A stretch of DNA of 64,000 nucleotides, taken from Halichondria panicea (lineage: Eukaryota > Porifera > Demospongiae > Suberitida > Halichondriidae). Below the pieces are notes generated by a model that did not search any database, was not told the DNA's origin, and worked only from the letters and a program-made list of their open reading frames with translations. Both the position numbers and the translations under genes were made by a program. Where the stretch lies: positions 6,268,066-6,332,065 of the forward strand of contig NC_087386.1 in assembly GCF_963675165.1 (NCBI RefSeq), read 5' to 3'. Positions 33,901 to 45,361 of the stretch are shown in pieces. Position 1 is the stretch's first letter. The number at the start of each line of letters is the position of its first letter.

Positions 33901-36900
33901 GCAACTAGAGGGTTAGTGTAAAAGCTGGAATGCAGATATGGAACGGAACATGTAGCTGGCTGTAATCATCACATGACACCTGTTATTGGAAAGAGGATCA
34001 ACAACTTACACACACTGTTGCACAGTGGTAGATATTGAGATAACAGTTTCATTGTTGAGAGTATAAATGTGGAATTTGCTGACTCCACAACCCAATGTGT
34101 GTGGAAATCAATGGCAAAAGGCTTGGTCAGTGTGTCTCTTCAACACGCACAAATCGTTTAAAGTTTCACCAAGGGCCAAAACTTTGCAGGCATGCAGATA
34201 GAAGAAAGGTATAGCTTTGGAGTGTTCTGTATAGCTATAGACTTCACACTCCACCTTACTTTGGGCACAACATAATTACTTCGCTAAGTCTATAGACACG
34301 TATAATTATGTGTATTTGTAATGTTCAATGTTGCTACTATAATTATACTCAGTCTACTTTTTTTACATAATAGTCTTCTAAAATTAGCTTTGTGTCTATA
34401 AAAGGATTCTGTAGCACTTTTTAGAAGTATTTAAGTCATACTATACTAAAAAAATACAGAGCACCATCAGCAGCTCTCTTTTTAGTCATTCCATTTTCCG
34501 TTCTATTCCGCATTCCAGCTTTACACTAACCCGCAACTGGACCAGCTAATCCACTACTCAATCCACTCTAGTAAATCTCACCTTATTTTGAACGTCAATT
34601 CCAGCCTTGGCAGCAATCAAGACTTCCACTGCCCTCACATGACCATTCTGAGCAGCTACCCACAATGCTGTGGTTCCAGTTGTCTGTACGGAGTCAAGAT
34701 AGTACAGATCCACTCATTACACAATATCAATACCAGTGTTCTCTACACAAACATGACTAGCTCTGGTGTCTAATGGACCAGGTCAACAGAACATGGGGAG
34801 GCTCTGTGGCTAGTGGCCTCTGAGATGTGTGTATAGTAGCCTCAATTCCAGGCCGCATTAAAATACGGCCTGGTACCTTCAGAATATGGGTAATCGTACT
34901 ACGAACATAAAACCTTAGTACCCGTAATTTAGTCCCTTTACTAAGAATATGTTCTGTAATATTTTATCTCCATACTGAGTTCCGTGAAGCTGTATCTATT
35001 GCTTAGAAGGCTTGAACACTAGTTTGGAGGCTCTCATCTACGTCTACGATGGTCCTATAGCCAGGTTGTCTTTGCAAGAAGCAGTCAAGAGGCACCATAC
35101 ACTTCCCATAGCCTGTACAGATCTAAGCGAAGACATCCTGACCATACAGCCGTCATAGAGGTGGATGAGAGCCTCTTCTAGCTTCAGACTAGTGTGAAAG
35201 CCTTTTGGAACAACGCAATAGAGAGCTAAGCTAATGTACATAGATAGAAAGAAAGAAAAGAAGGGATTCCCCAGATTCTGGAGAATAAACTATCACGTGC
35301 TCACTATCACCATGCAATAAGTACCAGGCCATACTTTAATCGGCCTGGAATCGAGGCTATGTGTATATAGCTACTTACACTCACCTCTTTGGGTACATCA
35401 ACATAGGCCCCAGCATCGATTAGGAGCTCCATACATTTCTGGTGACCATCGAAACTGGTTGTCCAAAGAGGGGTTTCTCCCCACTGTACATAGGAGGAAA
35501 CATTGTAAACAGCATGTTGTGGGAAATGTGTTTGTACAACAAAACCAACCTTGTTCTGAGTGTTGACTGTAGCCTTGGCTGCTAAGAGGACCCTCACTAT
35601 CTCATCATGTCCCTTGTCACTGGCCCAGTAAAGAGCAGTCCGACCATCCTGTAGAGGCAATATCATCAACCAACGGACATATTGGCACTGTAGACAGTAT
35701 TCCCCTTACCTTGTCTGCCTGGTTGGGATCAGCCCCACACTCCAGTAGCTCCAGAACCACACCCACATCACCCGTCTTACAAGCTTCCAGAAATTCCTGG
35801 GAGAAAATACACTCTCAGTAAACACACCCAAAAGATGGAATGACACAAATTGTATGTACATGTTATATACTGTTCAAGATTCTATAGCCACCCACACAGA
35901 AGTACCAGCATACAGTCGACACTAACACTATATAAGCTGACAATGCACATTTGATACCTCCACCCACTCACTCACGTACCATTCTGGGGTGCTGTAGACA
36001 CAGCTTTCTGAGTGAGACAATCACTTCGTCAACTGATGGTCTCTTTTGAGGTCGGTCATGGAGGCAGCTAACAACAAGAGGATAAAGAGCGTGTTTCTCC
36101 CCCATTTTGTCACCATGGACAGCAGTGCTTCGACGCATGAGCTCCTCCTTTCCTCTGATAGAGTGGAAATAGTTGCGAACACTTTGAGGTACGTTCTTGA
36201 CTTTAGGGAAATCACCGATAACAGTGTGAATGATGAGATGACCGAATGAGAAGATGTCCAGCTTGGTAGTGTAGGTGGGTGGCTCCACATGACACTCGGG
36301 AGGCATGTAACTTGGATTTCCCGGGATATTCGTCAGAACATGAGTCAATCTCTCCAGATCAACATACCTGTAAATGAACATTAGTTTTTACATATCTGCC
36401 TTTGTTTTCCCACATTAAGTAATTCTCATTTTGTCTCTAAAAAACAACATTCTCCTTTGTTGCAAACAAACAAACAAACATACCTGGAGACACCCAGGTC
36501 TCCGATCTTGGCAGTGAGGTCCTCAGTGAGCAGGATGTTGGGAGCAGTGAGGTCACGATGGATGAGGGGAGGGGTCAGACAGTGGAGGTAGTGAAGGCCC
36601 TTGGATACATCATACAGGATATGGATTCTAGTGGCGATATTCGTATCTCGATGGGTTTCAACAAAATTGGCCAAGTCGGTATGAAGCCTCTCCATTATTA
36701 GACTGATGTCGTTCTTATCGCGGCCGTAATTGACTCCAACGAAACCTACTATGTTGGGGTGACGTAAAACACTCAGAATATGACATTCATTTCTGAACTT
36801 TGTCACAATGCTCTCCCTCTGTCCAAGGGATTGCTCTTGGAGCAATATGTGGTGTAGTTTCTTGGCAATGCAGTCTCTTCCATTCACGGTCACTCTAAAG

Positions 36901-36995
36901 ACACAGCCATAAGCCCCTGAGCCAGCTTGGTTCTCCTCTAGACCCAATCCTTCCACCTGGACCACCAGAGCATCAAGGTCACTTCTTGTAGCCAT
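27904..36995 (-). CDS. Kinase-ankyrin gene C
   Basis: Kinase exons 36484-36995 and 35980-36367 (300 residues, GSGAYG, HRDLTAPN, DLG). Ankyrin exons: 35710-35796, 35550-35648, 35385-35483, 34582-34683, 32598-32694, 31756-31854, 31590-31688, 29766-29864, 28253-28351 and 28102-28200. The terminal exon is 27904-27972. Exon 34582-34683 is 102 nt, an in-frame gain of one codon (TTGTTALWVAAQNGH). Exon 32598-32694 is 97 nt: loss of TG in the GHCGVV region shifts the frame. Kinase plus four repeats are readable before it; skipping that exon would restore the rest. The introns contain two lineage-specific insertions (28389 and 30228) absent from B and D. Confidence 0.8.
28389..28780. mobile_element. 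392-bp insertion with ACCAT duplication (unit C only)
   Basis: Flanked by ACCAT at 28384-28388 and 28781-28785. Units B, D and E show the uninterrupted GTGAACCATCACT site. The ends are weakly inverted (TCAGAGGAG and CTCTTCTGA). No coding content. Confidence 0.7.
28946..29152. mobile_element. TACCGTATAGCG MITE (unit C)
   Basis: 207 bp from TACCGTATAGCG to CGCTATACGGTA, with TA at each outer edge. The interior is rich in TTTCGTGG and CGAAAT motifs. Copies lie at 47652-47858 and 60327-60568. Right-end relics remain near 13265-13312 and 30120-30155. Confidence 0.7.
30228..31092. mobile_element. 865-bp insertion with internal 22-bp repeats (unit C only)
   Basis: Unit B at 13378 reads AATACTCATAACTAGC without it. 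TAGACTACA occurs near both ends in inverted orientation. Four tandem 22-bp repeats of the TATTCTACAGGAA type lie at about 30308-30395. On the minus strand, TATAAAAAGCC near 30905 resembles a TATA box. No protein was recognised. Confidence 0.6.
31955..32521. mobile_element. TAGCCTCG inverted-repeat element (unit C, plus)
   Basis: Same insertion as 14237-14803, inherited with the unit. The ends are TAGCCTCGTTCCCAAGCC and GGCCTAGGAATGAGACTA. Confidence 0.65.
32851..33449. mobile_element. TTAA-flanked MITE (unit C)
   Basis: 599 bp between TTAA sites, with ends GGTTACGGTATACTG and AGTATACTGTAACC. Orthologous to 15130-15727. Confidence 0.65.
33910..34532. mobile_element. hAT-like MITE (unit C)
   Basis: Orthologous to 16386-17014. 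The left flank has drifted to GCAACTAGA; the right flank keeps GCAACTGGA. Confidence 0.65.
34837..35359. mobile_element. TAGCCTCG inverted-repeat element (unit C, minus)
   Basis: Orthologous to 326-840, 523 bp, in the intron between ankyrin exons 35385 and 34582. Confidence 0.65.
36368..36483 (-). other. Kinase intron flanked by direct repeats (gene C)
   Basis: 116 bp at the same site as in genes A and D. The 5' junction is CAGGTATGTTTG (a TTTG expansion has altered the repeat) and the 3' junction is CAGGTATGTTGATC. Confidence 0.7.
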
Positions 36996-37157
36996 TCTGG
37001 AGTTTTGCAGAAAAAGGGGAGTATCTCGTTGTGTTCGTTGGTCATATGACACATTTTCCTACTGCGCATGCCCAAATAATTGGTGTTCAGTAACATGTGC
37101 TTCTGTTGTTTTTGATCGTTTATTTGCTTGCTATACAACTAGTACATCAAAACGTAT

Positions 37158-37281
37158 AATCTTTACCAAACCAGACACAAAAATAAATTCAAGGACTTGC
37201 ATCAGAGGACTTGCATGATGTGTCTTGGGCCATGGCGAATGGAGAATCTAAAGACCTACTGTATAGGCAACACAATTCATG
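37158..37281 (+). other. Unrecognised exon-like block (copy 3)
   Basis: Contains LGPWRMENLKTYCIGNTIHG and ends at GGTAAGTG, 163 bp upstream of kinase C in divergent orientation. The CTTTACCAAACCAGACAC stretch here is the empty site of the 1.39-kb transposon. Confidence 0.4.
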
Positions 37282-37571
37282 GTAAGTGTGAGTACCCTCC
37301 CACCCTACAATAGATACCTCCATCAGCTGGCTAAGATATCATTGTCACTACTCTCATGTGTCTGGATCTGAGAGGCGTCAGATCTTCTAAGTCACGTACC
37401 TTTCAACGGCCATCTAGCTAGCTAGCTGCATATATCTGTGGATTTTATCATTTCAGTCTGTTATTATTGTGAACAGAATTGTACCTTATTATCTCAGCTA
37501 CCCCACCACTAGATACCTCACACACACACATCTTGAGTATCAGAGTGTCTAATCTTGTCCCTGTCTCACAG

Positions 37572-37773
37572 ATTGTTTCGTTCTCCTACTTTCTTTGGGA
37601 TTGCCGGAGGAGTGACTGACAGTGACTGTGTGTACTCTGTCCTGCCCCTCTACCATTCCCACGGCCTCGCACACAGTGGAGGGCCTATGATCTACACAGG
37701 AGCTACTCTCGTCATTAGGAAAAAGTTCTCTGCCAAACACTTTTGTACCGATAGTGCAAAGTACAACTGCACT
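37572..37773 (+). pseudogene. SLC27-like exon, copy 3
   Basis: Open copy of the exon that encodes AGGVTDSDCVYSVLPLYHSH and IRKKFSAKHF, ending KYNCT before GTGAGT. The W of HFW is replaced by C (CACTTTTGTACC), as in block 4. It is followed by the chimeric exon at 37951. Confidence 0.65.
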
Positions 37774-37950
37774 GTGAGTTGGCTAATTGACTGGGGCTGA
37801 CCCACTTACATTAATGTCTTAGATAGACAGTACGTGTTGTTATGCTTTCAGCTATTCTTACCTTTGCTTTCACTACACAACTTGAGCTATGTATCACTGT
37901 GTACGGGTGACATCACTTCATTTATATCCACTTACTCCCCCACTGTGCAG

Positions 37951-38117
37951 ATGGTGTGCACGATTGGGGAGTTGAATCGCTACGTGTTGGCCCAACCCCC
38001 TGCCTGTATCCGAATCTTGACCCCTTCGAGGAGCATGACGAGAGGTTCGTCCATGTAGCCCAGCTGAGACAGGAAGGTCTGGAGGCGGCCAGGCGTTCAG
38101 GGGCAGACTACCTCTTT
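37951..38117 (+). pseudogene. Chimeric SLC27/COLGALT exon, copy 2
   Basis: Same fusion as 5714-5880: VCTIGELNRYVLAQPP, then at about 38001 a switch to COLGALT YPNLDPFEEHDERFVHVAQL. The second half is out of frame with the first. Here the fold-back element is absent from the next intron. Confidence 0.75.
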
Positions 38118-38444
38118 GTGAGTTATCAGTGTGGTCATCTCTAGCCTCGTTCCCGGCCCATCTATTGTAACGACCTAGCTAGGCTATCTCTAGACGTACC
38201 ATTAAGATACAGTGAAACCTGTCTATAGTGGTCACCCTGTAAGCAGGTCACCCTCTATAATACAGCCAGGTTAATGAGGCCCAAAGTCTCCATAGCATGT
38301 GTTTGGACCTGTGTTAACAGGCCACCTCTTTATTTCAACCACTGTTAGTCTGCCCAAGACAGTAGTAGATACAGTTTTAGTTATTGCAATTTTGGTATCC
38401 ACAGTATCTAGCTCAGATTAACTATACAATTGTTGTTTATCCAG

Positions 38445-38776
38445 CGGCTAGACTGTGACAACTTTCTGGTGAACAACAGGACACTACGGATTCTGATGGA
38501 TCAGCAAAGGTAAGTCAATGCATGTACAGTCCATAGGGAGGGGATAACTTGTCTATATGTACGAGGCTTGCACTGAGTACATTATTTTCTGACCTGTGCA
38601 CTTTATTATGGTACATGTATGTACATGTAGAACAAGTTTGAATTGTCCCCTTCCCTCCACTGTAGATCTGCCTATGCACATTCTGAACACCGAGGTGTTT
38701 GGGTTCAGAGGACTATGAGAGCCTGGACTATGAGAGCCTGGACCACGCTGCCTCCTCTTTCAGCTGGACAACCTTG
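38445..38776 (+). pseudogene. COLGALT-like exons 3 and 4, copy 4
   Basis: Exon 38445-38509 encodes RLDCDNFLVNNRTLRILMDQ. Exon 38666-38776 carries the same 11-bp deletion after GTTTGGGTTCA as the 4088 copy, shifting the frame after LPMHILNTEVFGF. The shared deletion links this unit to block 1. An inverted-repeat element of the 4235 family fills 38815-39010. Confidence 0.65.
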
Positions 38777-39010
38777 GTAGGCCTCTACTTGCCCACTAGA
38801 CACTCTCTGTATCACTAATGTTTTGCGAGCATCAAACATAATTATGCAAACTTGGCGAGGGTTGATCAATTCCCAACAATAAAATCGCAAAACCTAAATT
38901 ATAACTAGTAAATACACACGATCCTTGCCAGAACGCAATAGTTAGATCTAGCAAAGGGTCTGCTCATTTGCTAAGGTTTTTCACCAACAAAATAATTATT
39001 CTAGTAATAG

Positions 39011-42000
39011 GCTCCCCCCACACAGTGGACCACCCCCTTACACTGCATTAGTGTGTGTGTTGTCTCCCCCCACACAGTGGACCACCCCCCTATACTGCAT
39101 TAGTGTGTGTATTGTCTCCCCCCCACACAGTGGACCACCCCCCCTATACTGCATTAGTGTGTGTGTTGTCTCCCCCCACACAGTGGACCACCCCCCTATA
39201 CTGCATTAGTGTGTGTTGTCTCCCCCCACACAGTAGACCACCCCCCTATACTGCATTAGTGTGTGTGTTGTGTCCCCCCACACAGTGGACCTAGTGTGCG
39301 TGTTGTCTCCCCCCACACAGTGGACCACCCCCCTATACTGCATTAGTGTGTGTATTGTCTCCCCCCACACAGTGGACCACCCCCTGCATTAGTGTGTGTA
39401 TTTTCTCCCCCCACACAGTGGACCACCCCCCTATACTGCATTAGTGTGTGTATTGTCTCCCCCACACAGTGGACCACCCCCCTATACTGCATTAGTGTGT
39501 GTGTTGTCTCCCCCCACACAGTGGACCACCCCCTACACTGCATTAGTGTGTGTGTTGTCTCCCCCCACACAGTGGACCACCCCCCTATACTGCATTAGTG
39601 TGTGTGTTGTCTCCCCCCACACAGTGGACCACCCCCCTATACTGCACTAGTGTGTGTATTGTCTCCCCCCACACAGTGAATCACCCCCCTATACTGCATT
39701 AGTGTGTGTGTTGTCTCCCCCCACACAGTGGACCACCCCCCTATACTGCACTAGTGTGTGTATTGTCTCCCCCCACACAGTGGATCACCCCCCTATACTG
39801 CATTAGTGTGTGTGTTGTCTCCCCCCACACAGTGGACCACCCCCCTATACTGCATTAGTGTGCGTATTGTCTCCCCCCAAACAGTGGACCACCCCCCTAT
39901 ACTGCATTAGTGTGTGTGTTGTCTCCCCCCACACAGTGGACCACCCCCCTATACTGCATTAGTGTGCGTGTTGTCTCCCCCCACACAGTGGACCACCCCC
40001 CTATACTGCATTAGTGTGCGTGTTGTCTCCCCCCACACAGTGGACCACCCCCCTATACTGCACTAGTGTGTGTATTGTCTCCCCCCACACAGTGGACCAC
40101 CCACCCTATACTGCATTAGTGTGTGTGTTGTCTCCCCCCCACACAGTGGACCACCCCCCTATACTGCATTAGTGTGTGTGTTGTCTCCCCCCACACAGTG
40201 GACCACCCCCCTATACTGCACTAGTGTGTGTATTGTCTCCCCCCACACAGTGGATCACCCCCCTATACTGCATTAGTGTGTGTATTGTCTCCCCCCACAC
40301 AGTGGACCACCCCCCTATACTGCATTAGTGTGCGTGTGTTGTCTCCCCCCACACAGTGGACCACCCCCCTATACTGCATTAGTGTGCGTGTTGTCTCCCC
40401 CCACACAGTGGACCACCCCCCTATACTGCACTAGTGTGCGTGTTGTCTCCCCCCACACAGTGGACCACCCCCCTATACTGCACTAGTGTGTGTGTTGTCT
40501 CCCCCCACACAGTGGACCACCCCCCTATACTGCATTAGTGTGTGTGTTGTCTCCCCCCACACAGTGGACCACCCCCCTATACTGCATTAGTGTGTGTGTT
40601 GTCTCCCCCCACACAGTGGACCACCCCCCTATACTGCACTAGTGTGTGTGTTGTCTCCCCCCACACAGTGGATCACCCCCCTATACTGCATTAGTGTGTG
40701 TGTTGTCTCCCCCCACACAGTGGACCACCCCCCTATACTGCATTAGTGTGTGTGTTGTCTCCCCCCACACAGTGGACCACCCCCCTATACTGCATTAGTG
40801 TGCGTGTTGTCTCCCCCCACACAGTGGACCACCCCCCTATACTGCATTAGTGTGTGTGTTGTCTCCCCCCACACAGTGGACCACCCCCCTATACTGCATT
40901 AGTGTGTGTGTTGTCTCCCCCCACACAGTGGACCACCCCCCTATACTGCATTAGTGTGTGTGTTGTCTCCCCCCACACAGTGGACCACCCCCCTATACTG
41001 CACTAGTGTGTGTGTTGTCTCCCCCCACACAGTGGACCACCCCCCTATACTGCACTAGTGTGTGTGTTGTCTCCCCCCACACAGTGGACCACCCCCCTAT
41101 ACTGCACTAGTGTGTGTGTTGTCTCCCCCCACACAGTGGACCACCCCCTATACTGCATTAGTGTGTGTGTTGTCTCCCCCCACACAGTGGACCACCCCCC
41201 TATACTGCATTAGTGTGTGTATTGTCTCCCCCCACACAGTGGACCACCCCCCTATACTGCACTAGTGTGTGTATTGTCTCCCCCCACACAGTGGACCACC
41301 CCCCTATACTGCACTAGTGTGTGTATTGTCTCCCCCCACACAGTGGACCACCCCCCTATACTGCATTAGTGTGTGTTGTCTCCCCCCACACAGTGGACCA
41401 CCCCCCTATACTGCACTAGTGTGTGTGTGTTGTCTCCCCCCACACAGTGGACCACCCCCCCTATACTGCATTAGTGTGTGTGTGTTGTCTCCCCCTACAC
41501 AGTGGACCACCCCCCTATACTGCATTAGTGCGTGTTGTCTCCCCCCCACACAGTGGACCACCCCCCTATACTGCATTAGTGTGTGTGTTGTCTCCCCCCA
41601 CACAGTGGACCACCCCCCTATACTGCATTAGTGTGTGTTGTCTCCCCCCACACAGTGGACCACCCCCCTATACTGCATTAGTGTGTGTTGTCTCTCCCCA
41701 CACAGTGGACCACCCCCCTATACTGCATTAGTGTGTGTGTGTTGTCTCCCCCTACACAGTGGACCACCCCCCTATACTGCATTAGTGCGTGTTGTCTCCC
41801 CCCCACACAGTGGACCACCCCCCTATACTGCATTAGTGTGTGTGTGTTGTCTCCCCCCACACAGTGGACCACCCCCCTATACTGCATTAGTGCGTGTTGT
41901 CTCCCCCCCACACAGTGGACCACCCCCCTATACTGCATTAGTGTGTGTGTGTTGTCTCCCCCCACACAGTGGACCACCCCCTTATACTGCATTAGTGTGT

Positions 42001-43845
42001 GTTGTCTCCCCCCACACAGTGGACCACCCCCCTATACTGCATTAGTGTGTGTGTGTTGTCTCCCCCTACACAGTGGACCACCCCCCTATACTGCATTAGT
42101 GCGTGTTGTCTCCCCCCCACACAGTGGACCACCCCCCTATACTGCATTAGTGTGTGTGTGTTGTCTCCCCCCACACAGTGGACCACCCCCCTATACTGCA
42201 TTAGTGCGTGTTGTCTCCCCCCCACACAGTGGACCACCCCCCTATACTGCATTAGTGTGTGTGTGTTGTCTCCCCCCACACAGTGGACCACCCCCCTATA
42301 CTGCATTAGTGTGTGTTGTCTCCCCCCCACACAGTGGACCACCCCCCTATACTGCATTAGTGTGTGTTGTCTCCCCCCACACAGTGGACCACCCCCCTAT
42401 ACTGCATTAGTGTGTGTGTATTGTCTCCCCCCACACAGTGGACCACCCCCCTATACTGCATTAGTGTGTGTATTGTCTCCCCCCACACAGTGGACCACCC
42501 CCCTATACTGCATTAGTGTGTGTTGTCTCCCCCCACACAGTGGACCACCCCCCTATACTGCACTAGTGTGTGTGTTGTCTCCCCCCACACAGTGGACCAC
42601 CCCCTAATCTGCATTAGTGTGTGTTGTCTCCCCCCACACAGTGGACCACCCCCCTATACTGCATTAGTGTGTGTTGTCTCCCCCCACACAGTGGACCACC
42701 CCCCTATACTGCATTAGTGTGTGTGTGTTGTCTCCCCCCACACAGTGGACCACCCCCTAATCTGCATTAGTGTGTGTTGTCTCCCCCCACACAGTGGACT
42801 ACCCCCCTATACTGCATTAGTGTGCGTGTTGTCTCCCCCCACACAGTGGACCGCCCCCCTATACTGCACTAGTGTGTGTGTTGTCTCCCCCCACACAGTG
42901 GACCACCCCCCTGTACTGCATTAGTGTGTGTATTGTCTCCCCCACACAGTGGACCACCCCCCTATGCTGCACTAGTGTGTGTATTGTCTCCCCCCACACA
43001 GTGGACCACCCCCCTATACTGCATTAGTGTGTGTATTGTCTCCCCCCACACAGTGGACCACCCCCCTATACTGCATTAGTGTGTGTGTATTGTCTCCCCC
43101 CACACAGTGGACCACCCCCCTATACTGCATTAGTGTGTGTATTGTCTCCCCCCACACAGTGGACCACCCCCCTATACTGCATTAGTGTGTGTTGTCTCCC
43201 CCCACACAGTGGACCACCCCCCTATACTGCACTAGTGTGTGTGTTGTCTCCCCCCACACAGTGGACCACCCCCTAATCTGCATTAGTGTGTGTTGTCTCC
43301 CCCCACACAGTGGACCACCCCCCTATACTGCATTAGTGTGTGTTGTCTCCCCCCACACAGTGGACCACCCCCCTATACTGCATTAGTGTGTGTGTGTTGT
43401 CTCCCCCCACACAGTGGACCACCCCCTAATCTGCATTAGTGTGTGTTGTCTCCCCCCACACAGTGGACTACCCCCCTATACTGCATTAGTGTGCGTGTTG
43501 TCTCCCCCCACACAGTGGACCGCCCCCCTATACTGCACTAGTGTGTGTGTTGTCTCCCCCCACACAGTGGACCACCCCCCTGTACTGCATTAGTGTGTGT
43601 ATTGTCTCCCCCACACAGTGGACCACCCCCCTATGCTGCACTAGTGTGTGTATTGTCTCCCCCCACACAGTGGACCACCCCCCTATACTGCATTAGTGTG
43701 TGTATTGTCTCCCCCCACACAGTGGACCACCCCCCTATACTGCACTAGTGTGTGTATTGTCTCCCTCCACACAGTGGACCACCCCCCTATACTGCATTAG
43801 TGTGCGTATTGTCTCCCCCCACACAGTGGACCACCCCCCTATACT
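39011..43845. repeat. 52-bp minisatellite, array 3
   Basis: About 93 units, the longest array, lying in the intron before COLGALT exon 5 at 43856. Most units are the GCATTAG or GCACTAG type. From about 41420 to 42400 units alternate in length to form a 105-bp dimer, and a 314-bp block is repeated. A 669-bp segment starting near 42520 is duplicated at 43189, including rare CTAATCTGC and CTATGCTGC variants. Long open frames across it are by-products. Confidence 0.95.
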
Positions 43846-44156
43846 GTACAGTCAGTACATCTCCAGACCACCCCCTGTCAAGAACAACTTGGGGTTGGAC
43901 GCGGTAAGCTGTCTCTACTATTACAGTTATGTTGTATGTGTACGGAAATCATAAAAGTTCACTGATAATTTCCAAACAATATTTGGTAGGTGTTCATGAT
44001 TGGACTAGTACGGAGGCCAGAAAGAAGGAACCGGATGATTTTAAGCCTGGACGAGCTCAACTTCAACTACACCCTCTTTGATGCTGTCGATGGAAGGTGA
44101 GAGAAAATTAATAATTATACATCGTATGGAGTAAGGTTTTAGATAGTGGCTTATCA

Positions 44157-44305
44157 CGTCCAACCCCAAATTGTCATTGAGAGAGGGTAGTCTTGAGATG
44201 TACTGCATGGTGTAGAGTATAGGTTCACTGTGTGTGAGGGGAGACATAACTGGCTGTACAATACAGAGGGATGGGGGAGGAGACAATACACACTAATTGA
44301 TACAC
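44157..44305 (-). repeat. Inverted, diverged copy of COLGALT exon 5 plus minisatellite
   Basis: On the minus strand, CAGTACATCTCAAGACTACC to TTGGGGTTGGACGTG encodes QYISRLPSLNDNLGLDV, a diverged exon 5. It is preceded by two degenerate minisatellite-like units (GTGTGTATTGTCTCCTCCCC). It lies in the intron between the exons at 43990 and 44373, facing the main copy. Confidence 0.65.
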
Positions 44306-44582
44306 AAGGATGTGGTGGGGAACTCATGTTTAAAAGAACCTCTTTTGTTTATTTTATATCTGGCCACTACAGACAGTTGAATCAGAGCTACCTGGACAGT
44401 ATGGGCATCAAGTACCTACCTGGCTGGAAGGACCCTTGGAGAGAACGACCTATGACCTTTGGAGAGTTTGGCTGTTCCCTTAGTCACCACACGATATGGC
44501 AGCAGGTGAGTGGGCGTTAGTGGACACTTGTTGATGTGTACAGAAAGTATTGCTACCTGTTGCATTGTGGGCACTTGTAACT

Positions 44583-44966
44583 GTGTGAAACCTGTCTAAT
44601 GTGGTCACCCTCTACATTTGTATAATAGTACAGCCAGGTTAATGTGCTCCTAAGTCTCCTGTGTGCGGACACAAATATTAGCTGTTTGAGCAAACTAGAC
44701 ACTTTCATGAACTGCTTTAACTGATAATGAGGCAGTGGGTTGAAAAATAATAAACTACTTGTCTTCAAAGGCGACAAAAAACACTGTTTTCTAATCGATC
44801 CAATCGTTGCTTTGTAGAATCCCCATAATGTTAAAGTCATTACAATAAAAAGTTAATTGCGTGTCCGTTATGTCAACGCACGAGATGAATGCTCTACTGA
44901 GCATCTTGTTATAATAGCCACTGTTGGTCAGTCCAAGGGTGACCAGTATAGACAAGTCTTACTGTA
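44583..44966. mobile_element. CAGTGAAACC-type MITE with both ends
   Basis: The left end is GTGTGAAACCTGTCTAATGT and the right end is the inverse, GACCAGTATAGACAAGTCTT, about 380 bp apart. TGGTCACCC and GGGTGACCA are matched. It is the full-length relative of 3629-3795. Confidence 0.55.
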
Positions 44967-45361
44967 CCTCTCTTGCCCCCCAGATGATGACAGAGGGTCT
45001 GGATCAAATCCTGATTCTGTAGGATGATGTCGTGTTTGAGCCCTACTTCCGACATGACCTCACTAGAGTGCTGGAAGAGTCCAATCGGATCACACCAAAC
45101 TGGGACCTCATGTGAGAGCTCTGGAGGTATACAGTCTATTATTATACGCAATGTCCGTATCTCGTTAGTCCAATCTTTGCTTACAAGTAGTTCAGTGCAA
45201 CACCATAAATAAGGCACACCTTATAATCAGCTGACAGTAGTCTAGAAGTAAGAAAATTGCTGTCTAATTTCCTTGAACTATAACCATGCAAGTTTGGATT
45301 GTCCAAGTTACAACAAATTAACGCTAGATTGTTGTATATAGAGATGCATTTCATGATACAG

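Larger units (their letters stand above)
43856..45111 (+). pseudogene. COLGALT-like GT25 domain exons with nonsense codon
   Basis: Exons 43856-43903 (YISRPPPVKNNLGLDA), 43990-44096 (VFMIGLVRRPERRNRMILSL), 44373-44505 (YLPGWKDPWRERPMTFGEFG and CSLSHHTIWQQ) and 44984-45111 (MMTEGLDQILIL, stop, DDVVFEPYFRHDL) join in phase. They form the start of the C-terminal glycosyltransferase family 25 domain. In the last exon the glutamate of the conserved EDDV motif is TAG (45020-45022). The exons encoding the rest of the domain are absent; ACBD6-like sequence follows. Within a full gene these exons would make the collagen-modifying ER enzyme. Here the copy is broken, unless the TAG is a sequencing error. 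Confidence 0.75.
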
